Positions 1 through 8,417 are shown, counted from the stretch's first letter. The stretch is DNA of 64,000 bases from an uncultured Acidobacteriaceae bacterium (GCA_937879855.1 CALFMO010000022.1:53160-117159), one strand, 5' to 3'. The notes: a model not told the origin generated them from the letters alone. Numbers and translations are program-made.

Positions 1-134
1 TGAAGAACCCGCAGGCGCTGCGTCCCGGCACAACCGAGCCCAATCGCGCCATGGGCGATGAAGACGCGCAGGCTCTAACGGCGTTCCTGATTTCGCAAAA
101 AGGCGGCGCCAAAAAAGAGGTGGCTAAGAAATGA
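1..134 (+). CDS. C-terminal end of a c-type cytochrome (partial)
   Basis: Only the last 43 codons are inside the window; the reading frame enters at base 3 and stops with TGA at 132-134. The visible tail begins KNPQALRPGT and continues through GDEDAQALTAFL to a lysine-rich end. This fits the stretch around the axial methionine and the last helix of a class I cytochrome c domain, and the base before the window may complete the Met codon. No heme-binding CXXCH motif is visible because it would lie upstream. The next gene also encodes a cytochrome, so the two may act in one periplasmic electron-transfer unit. The family call rests on the tail alone. Confidence 0.6.
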   Translation, partial: KNPQALRPGTTEPNRAMGDEDAQALTAFLISQKGGAKKEVAKK

Positions 135-161
135 CCCATGTTCAGAGCACGATCCATGTGG

Positions 162-201
162 GGACGGGCGCATTCGCCCGTCCAGCCGAGCAAAGCTCGG
201 C
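162..201. repeat. Twin-hairpin REP-like repeat
   Basis: Two adjacent perfect palindromes are seen: a 9-bp arm (GGACGGGCG) around CATT at 162-183, then GCCGAGC-aaa-GCTCGGC at 185-201. The same twin layout, with CATT in the first loop and the same second stem, recurs at 20007-20044. It lies between the end of the upstream cytochrome and the signal peptide of the next gene, which argues that this stretch is intergenic. Confidence 0.7.
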
Positions 202-217
202 AGCCGTGCCCCGAAGC

Positions 218-943
218 ATGCGCTACGGATTTCTCCTGGCAGCCGCCATCCTGCTCTCCACATCCTGCTCGCATCAGCACACGACTTCTTCTGAGCCCAA
301 GCCCACAGCATTTGGCGCCGCGATCGTCGAATCGAGCGGCGGAAAGCAGGTCGGGCAGACTGGCGGTCTCTTGCCTCAACCCGTCGTGGTGCAGGTGAAC
401 GATGCGCAGGGAACTGCCGTTGCGGGAGCTCTGGTGGAATTTTCCGCGGCCCCGGACGTGGTCTTCGATCCCGCGAACGCGCTGACTGATTCGAGCGGAC
501 AGGTCACCACCAACGTACCTCTCGGCGGCATGGCCGGCCGCTATCAACTCGTCGCCTCCACCAGTGATAAGTCTCACAAGAAGGTAGAACTGAAGATCGA
601 GGAGATCGCTCTCGGCTACCAGCAAACGCTGGGACGCCGCCTCAACGATCAGTACTGCGAGCGCTGCCACAACCCCGAGTCGACCGTCGAGCGCGTCTCC
701 AATTACGACAATCTCGAAGTAAAGCCGCACCCCTTCACTGACGGCGACACGCTCAACAAGATCAGCGACGCCGATCTGACCGCCATCATCAGCCATGGCG
801 GCCCGGCACTCAACAAGTCGGCGCTCATGCCGGCGTGGGGAAATACGCTAAGCAAGTCGGATATTCAGGCGCTGATTTCTTATATTCGTGCCATCTCCGA
901 TCCGCCCTCTCGCAACGCGGGCCCGGTCTACGCGAAAAACTAG
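218..943 (+). CDS. Lipoprotein with Ig-like domain and c-type cytochrome domain
   Basis: Predicted secreted lipoprotein of about 241 residues. The start at 218 gives a short signal sequence (MRYGFLLAAAILLSTSC) with a lipobox cysteine. An ATG at 131 overlaps the previous stop as ATGA and has a good GAGGTGG upstream, but it would add 29 residues encoded by a REP-like repeat. The middle resembles a bacterial Ig-like (Big_1) fold (VQVNDAQGTAVAGALVEFSA, then DSSGQVTTNVPLG). The C-terminal third is a cytochrome c domain with a single CERCH heme motif and a probable axial Met in ALMPAW. It follows another cytochrome gene directly. The role is inferred as electron transfer at the outer face of a membrane; the partner is unknown. 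Confidence 0.75.
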   Translation: MRYGFLLAAAILLSTSCSHQHTTSSEPKPTAFGAAIVESSGGKQVGQTGGLLPQPVVVQVNDAQGTAVAGALVEFSAAPDVVFDPANALTDSSGQVTTNVPLGGMAGRYQLVASTSDKSHKKVELKIEEIALGYQQTLGRRLNDQYCERCHNPESTVERVSNYDNLEVKPHPFTDGDTLNKISDADLTAIISHGGPALNKSALMPAWGNTLSKSDIQALISYIRAISDPPSRNAGPVYAKN

Positions 944-1019
944 CAACGCGACTGTGCCGCTGCTCGGGCAGTTGGATTGGCCGGCCGTCCCGCGACGTCG
1001 GTTTCAAATCACGCCTCGC

Positions 1020-1035
1020 TGTGATCGTGATCACA
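1020..1035. promoter_or_regulatory. CRP-like operator TGTGATCGTGATCACA
   Basis: Perfect TGTGA-N6-TCACA dyad, identical to the E. coli CRP half-site consensus. It lies 158 bp upstream of the ATG at 1193. A regulator whose recognition helix carries the CRP-type RETVSR pattern is encoded at 5388-6104. Confidence 0.6.
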
Positions 1036-1105
1036 CCGACCATTCCGCGAATCTTCCAGAATTGGGGCAAATGACCGACCGGACCGGGAAACCGTGTCAT
1101 CTTAG

Positions 1106-1121
1106 TGTGACCTGCATCACA
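1106..1121. promoter_or_regulatory. Second CRP-like operator TGTGACCTGCATCACA
   Basis: A second perfect TGTGA-N6-TCACA dyad, centred about 86 bp after the first and about 80 bp upstream of the ATG at 1193, a usual activator position. Two perfect sites in front of one gene are unlikely by chance. Confidence 0.65.
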
Positions 1122-1192
1122 AATCCTCGTGACCCAATGCACGGAGTTTCCCGGCAGCCTCTGGCATTCTTAGCTCCTGTTTGAGGTGCCCT

Positions 1193-1579
1193 ATGGCTCA
1201 AGACAATCGTGACATTCTTGACGTGCTCCGGTTCGAACTGAGCTTCCTGCAAGACGGAGGCTATGGACGCTCTCCCCACGCGCCCTGGCGGGCGCCCGCA
1301 GTTTTTGAGGATTCCCCCATCTGCCCGAACTTTTGCGATCCCGCACGCCCGCATCCTTGCGAGACTTGCCTGTTGGAGCAGTTTGTCCCCCAAGGCCGTC
1401 GCAGCGAGGCTGTGCCGTGCCGTTTCATAGAACTCACGCCACAAGGCCAATCGGTGGAGGACTTCTATCGGGCCGGAACTCAGGCCGAGATGGAAGAGGC
1501 TCTGGCTGCCTGGCTGCGCGGGCAGATCAAGAAGATTGAGCAGGAACGTGGTCTTTCCCCCAAAGAAGGAGTGGCTTAA
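1193..1579 (+). CDS. Cysteine-rich protein of unknown function
   Basis: Soluble protein of 128 residues, not recognised. ATG 1193 follows a GAGGTG ribosome site at 1183-1188; an in-frame TTG at 1181 is less likely. The centre holds four cysteines and a histidine in CPNFCDPARPHPCETC, a plausible metal- or cluster-binding knot, and the C-terminal third is helical and rich in Glu and Lys. Two CRP-like operators lie just upstream and an OsmC gene follows 85 bp downstream on the same strand, so a redox- or stress-linked role is possible. That role is inference from context only. Confidence 0.7.
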   Translation: MAQDNRDILDVLRFELSFLQDGGYGRSPHAPWRAPAVFEDSPICPNFCDPARPHPCETCLLEQFVPQGRRSEAVPCRFIELTPQGQSVEDFYRAGTQAEMEEALAAWLRGQIKKIEQERGLSPKEGVA

Positions 1580-1664
1580 CCCCAACTCCGACGTGGCGAC
1601 TCCGGATGATTGATTCCGCGTCCGCCGCAATGAAGTTTCGAAGTTCTCCCAAGGAGATGTAATC

Positions 1665-2117
1665 ATGAGCGAAGATCATGCATATCGAGTAGCAGCCTGG
1701 TGGACCTCCGGCAGGACGGGCTTGGCGAAATCGGATTCCGCGCCCAACGCGATTCACTTCACCGCTCCCACTGAATTCGGCGGACTGGAAGGCCGCTGGA
1801 CGCCTGAAGAACTTTTGCTGGCCGCCATTGCGAGTTGCTATACCACGACTTTGCGGGCGATCGCGGGCAACGTGCAATTTGACTTTACCGACCTGCAGGT
1901 GGAAGCCAGCGGCACGGTGCGCAAGGCCGATTCGGGCTACGCGTTCACGCAAATTGTGGTGCGTCCGAACCTTAAAATCGCATCTGCCCAGGAGCGCGAT
2001 CGGGCGCTGGATCTGCTCAAGCGCGCGGAGAAGTTGTGCCTGGTTTCGCGGGCGATGGGAACGACGTTGAAGTTTGAACCGCAGCTGGAAATCACCAAGC
2101 CTGTGCAGGTCGTTTAG
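1665..2117 (+). CDS. OsmC/Ohr-family peroxidase-like protein
   Basis: 150 residues, a normal length for OsmC/Ohr proteins, which reduce organic hydroperoxides in the cytoplasm using two cysteines. The family signature is visible: WTPEELLLAAIASCYTTTL with Cys58 on the central helix, and the second cysteine, Cys125, in EKLCLVSRAM. The start is supported by AAGGAGATG a few bases upstream. It lies just after the cysteine-rich gene and downstream of the two CRP-like sites, so it may be co-regulated. The substrate cannot be told from sequence; some OsmC-like proteins are not peroxidases. Confidence 0.85.
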   Translation: MSEDHAYRVAAWWTSGRTGLAKSDSAPNAIHFTAPTEFGGLEGRWTPEELLLAAIASCYTTTLRAIAGNVQFDFTDLQVEASGTVRKADSGYAFTQIVVRPNLKIASAQERDRALDLLKRAEKLCLVSRAMGTTLKFEPQLEITKPVQVV

Positions 2118-2127
2118 CCGACACGCA

Positions 2128-2352
2128 GCGGACGGAAAAGACTTAAACCGCAGAGTTCGCTGAGTAGTGCGCAGAGAACGCGGAGACAGGCAACGGCTAA
2201 ACCTGCAACTGAAGATGGCCTGTGTGGCCAGATGGTCCCGCAAAATTTCTCCGAGAGCCTTTGATATTTTTCTTCGCGGGCTACGCGAGCTACGCCCGCG
2301 AGCAACTCGGTTCCCAGCCCGCGTCCCTGCCAGCGATCGGAAACCAGAACGA
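2128..2352 (-). pseudogene. Tandem duplicate remnant of the downstream GNAT 3' end
   Basis: This stretch repeats, with divergence, the sequence from about 2353 to 2640, which is the 3' end and 3' flank of the acyl-CoA synthetase/GNAT gene. Shared blocks include the flank (AGAGTTCGCTGAGTAGTGCG, at about 2153 and 2378) and coding blocks such as CCCTGCCAGCGATCGGAAAC. The copy has lost roughly 60 bp covering the normal C-terminus and has shifted frame, so it reads as a fragment (AGVARVAREEKYQRLS, then out of frame). It is a partial tandem duplication with decay, not a gene. Confidence 0.7.
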
Positions 2353-2421
2353 CCGGACGGAAAAGATTTTAATCTCAGAGTTCGCTGAGTAGTGCGCAAA
2401 GAGCGCGGAGACAAACAACCG

Positions 2422-5181
2422 CTAAACCTGCAGCTCCAGTAGGGCTGAAACGGACGACGGGTCGTCCATGGCTCGCAGGCGGAATCCGACTTTCTTGAAG
2501 ATGGCCTGCGTGGCCAGATTGTCCCGCAAGATTTCCCCCGAGAGCTTTTGATACTTTTCTTCGCGAGCCACCCGCGCTACGCCGGCGAGCAACTCGGTTC
2601 CGAGGCCGCGTCCCTGCCAGCGATCGGAAACCAGAACGGCCGCCTCGGCCTCTGCGCGATTGATGGCGCTGAAACGGCCCACTCCTAATACTTCGTGGTC
2701 ACCCGTCTCGGGGTTTTTGTGATCTGCGACAAGCGCGAATCCGCGATCGTAGCTGCCAAAACAGATGCGCACCAGGCGCTCGTGCTCCACGCGCGTGCTC
2801 AGGCTCAACGAACAGAAATAGCGCAGGTAAACGCTGCGTTCGGAAAGAGTGCTGTGGAACTGCACCATCAGCGGCTCATCTTCCGGACGAATCGGGCGGA
2901 TCGTCACTGGGGTGCCATCTTTCAAACGCCATTCCCAGGTGTACTGCACCGGGTAGGGCCGGATGCTGGCGCGCGGCAACTGCGCGGCCTGAACCGAACT
3001 ATCGTGCACCATCATGCGCGCATCGAGCGCCAGCAGTTGTTCTGGAGTGGCCAGCAACGGATTAATGTCGATCTCTTTAATCCATGGCTGCTCCAGCACA
3101 AGTTGGCTGAAGCGCACTAACAATCCTTCCAGGGCGGTCAGGTTCACGGGCTTGCGTCCGCGCACTCCGAGCAGCGCCGAGTAGATTTTTGTCTGTTCCA
3201 TCAAGCGCTGTGCCAGAGTGCTGTTCAGCGGAGGCAAGGCGAGAGCGCGGTCACGGTAAACCTCGACCATCACGCCGCCGGAACCAAACAGGATTACCGG
3301 CCCAAACTGCGGGTCGATGGTGCTGCCCAGAATCAGCTCGTATCCATCGCGTTTCGCCATGGGCTGAACGGTGACTCCGGCGAAATGTTCTGCTCCGGCT
3401 TTCTCGGTGACCGAAGCCTGGATGGCGCGGTAGGCGCTGCGCACTTGTTCTGCGGTCTGCAGCCTGAGACGAACTCCATCAACATCGGTTTTATGCGCAA
3501 TGGTGTTCGACAGAAGCTTCAGCACTACCGGACATCCAATCTCGCCGGCGACCGCGACCGCCTGCTCTTCGTCTTCCGCCACCCGCGTTTCCACCACCGG
3601 AATTCCGTAGCAGGCGAGCAACTGCTTGGCTTCGAATTCATTGAGCATGGTTCGGCCGCTGGCGCGCACTCGCTGCACGGTCTCCGTGACTTTCATGCGC
3701 GCTTCTGGTGCGACCGCCGATCCTCCCACCAGCGACGGAGTTTCATAAAGCCCGCGCAGGTTGTAGGTGTATCGCCACATGTAAGTGAAGGCGCGCGCCG
3801 CGGTGTCGGGATAGGAAAATGTGGGAATGCCAGCAGCATTCAGAATCGCAGTTCCTTCCACCACTCCGTCGCCGCCCATCCAACTCGCGAGCAGCGGTTT
3901 GCCCGAGGAGTGGGCGAACGGTTTCATGCGCTCTGCGACTTGTGTGGGATCGGCGTGTCCCTGGGGCGCGATGACGGCCAGCAATCCGTCGCTCGCCGGA
4001 TCTTTGGACGCGATTTCGACCGCTTTCACGAAGCGTTCCGCGTCCGCGTCGGCCAGCACATCGAGCGGATTGTTGTGACTCCAGTGCGGGGAGAGAAAGC
4101 TGTCCAACTGCTGCAGAGATTCGGTGGAAAGAACGGTGAGCCGGCCTCCAGTCGCCATGAGAGCGTCGGTGGCGAGGACCCCTGGACCACCGGCGTTGGT
4201 TACGATCGTAAGGTGCGGACCACGCGGCCGCGGCTGCTTGCTCAACGCCTCCGCCATATAAAAAAGATCTGCGATGTTTTGTACGCGCAGCACGCCGCAG
4301 CGGCGGAATGCCGCTTCCAACACATCGTCGCTTCCCGTCAAGGCTCCAGTGTGCGAAGCAGCCGCCCGCGAGGCCGCCTCCGAGCGGCCAGCTTTAATCA
4401 CGATGATGGGCTTGCTCAGCGCAATTTCGCGCGCCGCGGAAAGAAATGAGCGCGCGTCTCCCACCGATTCCATGTAGAGAAGAATGCTCTTGGTGTGCGG
4501 ATCGTCTCCGAAATAATAGATAAGATCGCCCCAGCCGACGTCGAGCATCGATCCGGTGGAAACGATGGCGCTGAATCCGACCTGCTCGCGCTGGCTCCAA
4601 TCGAGAATCGCAGTCTGCAGTGCGCCACTCTGGCTCAGGAACGCGACGCTGCCCTTCTGCGGCATCGCCTTGGCGAACGTCGCGTTCAGTCCGATGGTGG
4701 GATTCATGAATCCCATGCAATTGGGTCCAACCAAACGCAGAGAACCGCGGCGCAAGTGCTTTTGAATTTCTTCCTCCAGCAGGGCGCCGGCGTGACCTTG
4801 TTCACGAAAACCCGCGGAGATCACCACCGCTGATTTCACGCCCGCGTCCACGCACTCTCCGATGAGTTGCGGCACAGTCTGAGCGGGCGTCACCACCAGT
4901 GCCAAGTCGACGCCCCCAGAAATATCTCCAATGCGCTTGTGCGTTTTGATTCCGAGAACTTCGGCGTGGCTGGGAGTTACAGCGAAGACTTTCAGGGAAG
5001 ATTTACTTTCCAGCAGATTCGAAATGACGCTTCTGCCGACGGTTCCGGCGCGATCGGTTGCGCCAATCACAGCAACAGACCGCGGCAGAAACAGCGACTC
5101 GAGTCCCGCTCGTGCAGGAGGAGGCGCAGTATAAATCTTGCCGACCGGCGACGGCACGGGCGCACTCGATACTTCGCTCAA
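2422..5181 (-). CDS. ADP-forming acyl-CoA synthetase / GNAT acetyltransferase fusion (Pat/PatZ-like)
   Basis: A 919-residue cytoplasmic protein with, in order, a CoA-binding Rossmann domain (about 25-150, AVIGATDRAGTVGR), succinyl-CoA-ligase-like domains (about 150-480), an ATP-grasp domain (about 505-735, VLKLLSNTIAHKTDVDGV) and a C-terminal GNAT domain (about 755-919, acetyl-CoA motif DRWQGRGLGTELL). The layout is that of bacterial Pat/PatZ lysine acetyltransferases, which acetylate and switch off acetyl-CoA synthetase. The start is TTG at 5181, six bases after a GGAGGAG. His277 in ASHTGALTGSD matches the catalytic histidine of active ADP-forming synthetases; enteric PatZ, as I recall, has Asn there. 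The synthetase part may therefore still work. It is divergent from the CRP/FNR regulator, with a CRP-like site between them. Confidence 0.88.
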   Translation of the reverse strand: MSEVSSAPVPSPVGKIYTAPPPARAGLESLFLPRSVAVIGATDRAGTVGRSVISNLLESKSSLKVFAVTPSHAEVLGIKTHKRIGDISGGVDLALVVTPAQTVPQLIGECVDAGVKSAVVISAGFREQGHAGALLEEEIQKHLRRGSLRLVGPNCMGFMNPTIGLNATFAKAMPQKGSVAFLSQSGALQTAILDWSQREQVGFSAIVSTGSMLDVGWGDLIYYFGDDPHTKSILLYMESVGDARSFLSAAREIALSKPIIVIKAGRSEAASRAAASHTGALTGSDDVLEAAFRRCGVLRVQNIADLFYMAEALSKQPRPRGPHLTIVTNAGGPGVLATDALMATGGRLTVLSTESLQQLDSFLSPHWSHNNPLDVLADADAERFVKAVEIASKDPASDGLLAVIAPQGHADPTQVAERMKPFAHSSGKPLLASWMGGDGVVEGTAILNAAGIPTFSYPDTAARAFTYMWRYTYNLRGLYETPSLVGGSAVAPEARMKVTETVQRVRASGRTMLNEFEAKQLLACYGIPVVETRVAEDEEQAVAVAGEIGCPVVLKLLSNTIAHKTDVDGVRLRLQTAEQVRSAYRAIQASVTEKAGAEHFAGVTVQPMAKRDGYELILGSTIDPQFGPVILFGSGGVMVEVYRDRALALPPLNSTLAQRLMEQTKIYSALLGVRGRKPVNLTALEGLLVRFSQLVLEQPWIKEIDINPLLATPEQLLALDARMMVHDSSVQAAQLPRASIRPYPVQYTWEWRLKDGTPVTIRPIRPEDEPLMVQFHSTLSERSVYLRYFCSLSLSTRVEHERLVRICFGSYDRGFALVADHKNPETGDHEVLGVGRFSAINRAEAEAAVLVSDRWQGRGLGTELLAGVARVAREEKYQKLSGEILRDNLATQAIFKKVGFRLRAMDDPSSVSALLELQV

Positions 5182-5327
5182 AAAATCTCCTCCAGCCTAT
5201 GTCGACGCAAACATTTTTTCATAACTTCAGCGAACGAAGTAGCAACGACTTCACCGCACACCTCACCCATGATGGCACAGTTTCCCGCGTTCGTCTGTGA
5301 TTGCCTATACGTCTAATCACAAGGCCT

Positions 5328-5343
5328 CGTGATGGTGATCACA
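5328..5343. promoter_or_regulatory. CRP-like operator CGTGATGGTGATCACA
   Basis: CGTGA-N6-TCACA, one mismatch from the perfect dyads at 1020 and 1106. It lies 45-60 bp upstream of the GTG start of the CRP/FNR-type regulator and about 150 bp upstream of the divergent synthetase gene. This suggests autoregulation and shared control. Confidence 0.55.
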
Positions 5344-5387
5344 AGCAAAAATGCGGTGCTACAATAACTTCAAAAGGGAGGTGCTCA

Positions 5388-6104
5388 GTGCGCGCCCCTT
5401 ATGGCCTAAATATTCTTGATAATTGCCTCACGTGTCCGGTGCGAGAAGAACATCTATTTTGTAACCTTTCTGTTCAAGCCGGACAGCGCCTTAACGAAAT
5501 AAAATCCACCGCCGTTTATCCCAAGGGCGCGATGCTCTTCATTGAAGGGCAACAACCCCGAGGCGTTTTTGTACTCTGTGCCGGGAAGGCAAAGCTTTCC
5601 ACGTCTTCCCGCGAAGGCAAAACCATCATCACCAAACTGTCCGAGTCGGGAGATGTTCTCGGTCTCAACTCGGTGGTTTCCAACCGACCGTATGAAGTTA
5701 CGGCAGAGATGATGGAGCCTGGACAGGCCAACTTTATTCCCCGCGAGTCTTTAATTCAGTTTTTGAAGGACAACGGGGAAGTGGCCTTGCGCGTCGCCGA
5801 ACAGTTGAGCCGCAACTACTACACCGCGTACGAGGAGATTCGCACTCTCGGTCTCAGTTCGTCGCCCTCGGAAAAGTTTGCCAAGCTGCTTTTGTCCTGG
5901 TCGACCAAAACGCCGCAGAACGACGGTTCCTCGCAGGTCAAGCTCACGCTCACCCACGAGGAGATTGCGGAAATCATCGGAACCACCCGCGAAACTGTCA
6001 GCCGCCTGTTTTCTGATTTCAAGAAGAAACAGCTGCTGCAGCTCAAGGGGTCGACCCTGGTGATCCGCAACCGCGTGGCGCTGGAAAAAATCGTCCAGTC
6101 CTGA
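5388..6104 (+). CDS. CRP/FNR-family transcriptional regulator
   Basis: 238-residue regulator starting at GTG 5388, preceded by GGGAGGTG; longer upstream readings lack a ribosome site. The N-terminus holds CLTCPVREEHLFC (Cys13, Cys16, Cys25), reminiscent of the FNR iron-sulfur cysteines although the spacing to the third differs; a further Cys64 lies in the beta-roll. Next come a cyclic-nucleotide-binding-like beta-roll (about 30-145) and a winged helix (LTHEEIAEIIGTTRETVSRLF). The RETVSR recognition helix has the Arg-Glu-...-Arg pattern by which CRP reads TGTGA/TCACA, matching sites at 1020, 1106 and 5328. The effector could be a cluster, a nucleotide or none; that is not resolved here. Confidence 0.88.
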   Translation: MRAPYGLNILDNCLTCPVREEHLFCNLSVQAGQRLNEIKSTAVYPKGAMLFIEGQQPRGVFVLCAGKAKLSTSSREGKTIITKLSESGDVLGLNSVVSNRPYEVTAEMMEPGQANFIPRESLIQFLKDNGEVALRVAEQLSRNYYTAYEEIRTLGLSSSPSEKFAKLLLSWSTKTPQNDGSSQVKLTLTHEEIAEIIGTTRETVSRLFSDFKKKQLLQLKGSTLVIRNRVALEKIVQS

Positions 6105-6396
6105 CTGGACCTGGAACGCAGTGAGGCGTTCCGAACGTCGCCGAGAGTCGAACTCTTTGCGGCGCCCATCGTCGTTTCATCCGGGAAAAGTTGGACTACA
6201 TACAACTGCCGTGTCGGATTCAGACGCGAACTTGGTTACAATCGCTCCAAAGCGGAGATACGAAAAATATTTCCATCGCCAGGCCCAACACATTCTTAAC
6301 AACGATTCTTGCTTCAAGGACCGTTGACTTGAGCTCAGTCGCTTTCCATGCCGAGGTTAATCCCGCCCGCTGGACACGGTAGCGTCGATCTGCCCT

Positions 6397-7059
6397 ATGA
6401 CCCAAATCCACTGCGCCGCGCTCCTGTTCGACATGGACGGAGTTCTCGTTAACTCGACTCCCGCAGTAGCCCGTGTTTGGCGGCGCTGGGCCATCGAACA
6501 TGGCTTCGATCCGGAGGAGGTCGTGTCCCGGGCCCACGGACGTCCCAGCCTCACGACCGTTCGCGAATTTCTCCCCAACGCCAATCATGAAGCCGAGAAC
6601 CGCGAAGTCGAACGCCGAGAAATCGCCGACCTGGAGGGCGTCGTCCCGCTCCCCGGCGCGCTGGAGTTGTTGGCCAGCCTGCCCGAGGATCGCTGGACCA
6701 TCGTTACGTCGTGCACGCGTCCTCTTGCCGAGGTGCGCATCCGGGCCGCCGGCCTGCCCCTGCCGAAGAAACTTATTACCTCCAACGACATTGTTCATGG
6801 CAAGCCGCACCCTGAGCCTTATCTGAAAGGCGCTTCGGTCCTCGGATTTCCACCGGCGGAATGTATCGTTGTCGAAGACGTTCCCGCGGGAGTCCGCGCC
6901 GGCAAAGCTGCGGGGGCGAGAGTCATCGCCTTCAAAACCACTGTCGAGGAATCTGCTCTACGTGGGGTTGGGGCCGACTGGGTGCTGAATAACTGCGCCG
7001 ATATTCGCCTGCTCGAGGGTGGGAAAGATCTGAAACTGGAACTCGCAAACAATCTCTGA
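6397..7059 (+). CDS. HAD-superfamily phosphatase (subclass IA)
   Basis: 220 residues with all four HAD motifs: FDMDGVL (nucleophile Asp12, acid Asp14), the TSCT threonine/serine of motif II, Lys in HGKPHPEPY, and VVEDVPAGVRAG for Mg2+ binding. A helical cap lies between motifs I and II, as in the phosphoglycolate, beta-phosphoglucomutase and sugar-phosphatase branch. The family hydrolyses small phosphate esters in the cytoplasm; GKPHPEPY and EDVPAGVRAG recall sugar- or glycerol-phosphatases, but the substrate is not determined. No strong ribosome site precedes the ATG. It converges on the membrane gene at 7064. Confidence 0.88.
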   Translation: MTQIHCAALLFDMDGVLVNSTPAVARVWRRWAIEHGFDPEEVVSRAHGRPSLTTVREFLPNANHEAENREVERREIADLEGVVPLPGALELLASLPEDRWTIVTSCTRPLAEVRIRAAGLPLPKKLITSNDIVHGKPHPEPYLKGASVLGFPPAECIVVEDVPAGVRAGKAAGARVIAFKTTVEESALRGVGADWVLNNCADIRLLEGGKDLKLELANNL

Positions 7060-7063
7060 GTCC

Positions 7064-7636
7064 TTAGCCCGGGGGAATCGCTCTAGCTGGTTCCTCGGAC
7101 GCGGATCTTGCCTCCGTGAGGACGGGCGCATCGGCCCTTCTACTCCTTACCCACATCCATCCAAACACGGTTATCAGCAGGCCATAGTTCACGGCCAGGA
7201 ACCAGGGGTTCTCCCAACGAATGCCCTCGAATCCATAGGAGGACAGAGGCCACAGAAAATGGACGGCGAAAATTCCCCGGTGCGTGACGATATCGATCAG
7301 GATATGCAAACCCCAGCCTAGCAGTTCCAGTACCGAACGACGGGCCAGCCACCACACAAGACCAAAGACCACGGCGAACACCAGCAGGCTGTGGCTGAAG
7401 TGATAGAGCTGCCAGACGAACTGGAAGTGTTGCGGGCTGTGGGCATCGGGCAGTAAGGACCGGGTTGTCCCCGTTGCATACCACCAGATTCGGATTACCG
7501 CCGGGATGGCAAAGCTGAAAAGGTCGGGAAAGATTCCCCAGAAGGCCGCCCAGCCTAAATGGATTCGCCGATGCAGCCTTCGCCGGCCGACGGTCGCAGC
7601 GGCGGTGGTCCATAAAGCGTGAGCGAAAATGTCCAT
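7064..7636 (-). CDS. Predicted membrane-bound metal-dependent hydrolase (DUF457/YdjM-like)
   Basis: 190 residues with about four hydrophobic segments and a polar C-terminus. It starts MDIFAHALWTTAAA and carries acidic and histidine motifs near membrane edges (FAHALW, IFPDLFSFA, HFSHSLLVF, GWGLHILIDIVTHRG). These resemble the conserved His/Asp residues of inner-membrane hydrolases related to YdjM. The reaction is not known. The C-terminal end overlaps a degenerate GGACGGGCGCAT repeat. It converges with the HAD phosphatase gene, with only a few bases between them. Confidence 0.75.
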   Translation of the reverse strand: MDIFAHALWTTAAATVGRRRLHRRIHLGWAAFWGIFPDLFSFAIPAVIRIWWYATGTTRSLLPDAHSPQHFQFVWQLYHFSHSLLVFAVVFGLVWWLARRSVLELLGWGLHILIDIVTHRGIFAVHFLWPLSSYGFEGIRWENPWFLAVNYGLLITVFGWMWVRSRRADAPVLTEARSASEEPARAIPPG

Positions 7637-7783
7637 CTAGCACCCCGGACTGCCTAGTGTACGGGAATATAGAACCGGTCTTATACCAAATCCCCGGTAT
7701 CGCAAATCAACCCTTTTCAAGGCTAGACTCCATTTAGTCACCCTGGGAATTCGTTGAATCTTGTTCGAAGGAGAGACCAGAAT

Positions 7784-8311
7784 ATGAAGCACAGGCTGTT
7801 GATTTTGTTCTCCACTGTACTCACGCTCTTTAGTCTGGGCGCAGCGCAGGAGTCCGCCAAATCGCAGGAGCGGATTATCAGAGAAGTCCGCCATGAACTG
7901 CTCATGCTTCCGTACTTCGGCGTGTTCGACTACATTGCCTTTAAGGTGGACGGTTCCACCGTTACCTTGCTCGGCCAAGTCGTGCGGCCCGTCCTGAAAT
8001 CCGACGCCGAGAATTCCGTGAAACGAATTGAAGGTGTCGAAAAGGTTGACAACCAGATTGAAGTGCTGCCTCCATCATCCATGGACGACGGTCTGCGGAT
8101 CGCGCTTTTCCGTGCGATCTACCAGTATCCTGCGCTGCAGAAGTACGAACTCGGCGTGCAGAAGCCGATTCGAATTATCGTTAAGAATGGCCGCGCGACG
8201 CTGGAGGGAGTGGTGGACAGCGAGGCCGATAAAAATCTGGTTGGCCTCCGCGCCAACACAGTTCCTGGCATTTTCTCGGTGACCAACAATCTGCAAGTCA
8301 CGAAATCCTGA
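7784..8311 (+). CDS. Secreted protein with two BON domains
   Basis: 175 residues starting at ATG 7784 behind GAAGGAGA; an upstream TTG at 7754 is less likely. The signal peptide is MKHRLLILFSTVLTLFSLGAAQ. Two BON-type modules follow: about residues 30-100 (FDYIAFKVDGSTVTLLGQVVRP, then VKRIEGVEKVDNQIEVLP) and about 105-172 (IRIIVKNGRATLEGVVDSE, then GIFSVTNNLQV). BON domains bind membranes or other envelope components in proteins such as OsmY. A periplasmic role in envelope maintenance or osmotic stress is likely. A strong terminator follows, so it is probably monocistronic. Confidence 0.85.
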   Translation: MKHRLLILFSTVLTLFSLGAAQESAKSQERIIREVRHELLMLPYFGVFDYIAFKVDGSTVTLLGQVVRPVLKSDAENSVKRIEGVEKVDNQIEVLPPSSMDDGLRIALFRAIYQYPALQKYELGVQKPIRIIVKNGRATLEGVVDSEADKNLVGLRANTVPGIFSVTNNLQVTKS

Positions 8312-8332
8312 CGTGAAACCAAATTCTCGCAA

Positions 8333-8364
8333 GAGGACGCCTGCCCCAGGCGTCCTCCTTTTTT
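8333..8364 (+). terminator. Intrinsic terminator after the BON gene
   Basis: Perfect 11-bp stem (GAGGACGCCTG / CAGGCGTCCTC) with a CCC loop at 8333-8357, followed by C and six T residues. It lies 21 bp past the stop codon. Confidence 0.9.
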
Positions 8365-8417
8365 GCGCCTGCTGTCTGCCCCTGAAACAGTCATCGCTCC
8401 GGAACGGGAATGCTGGA

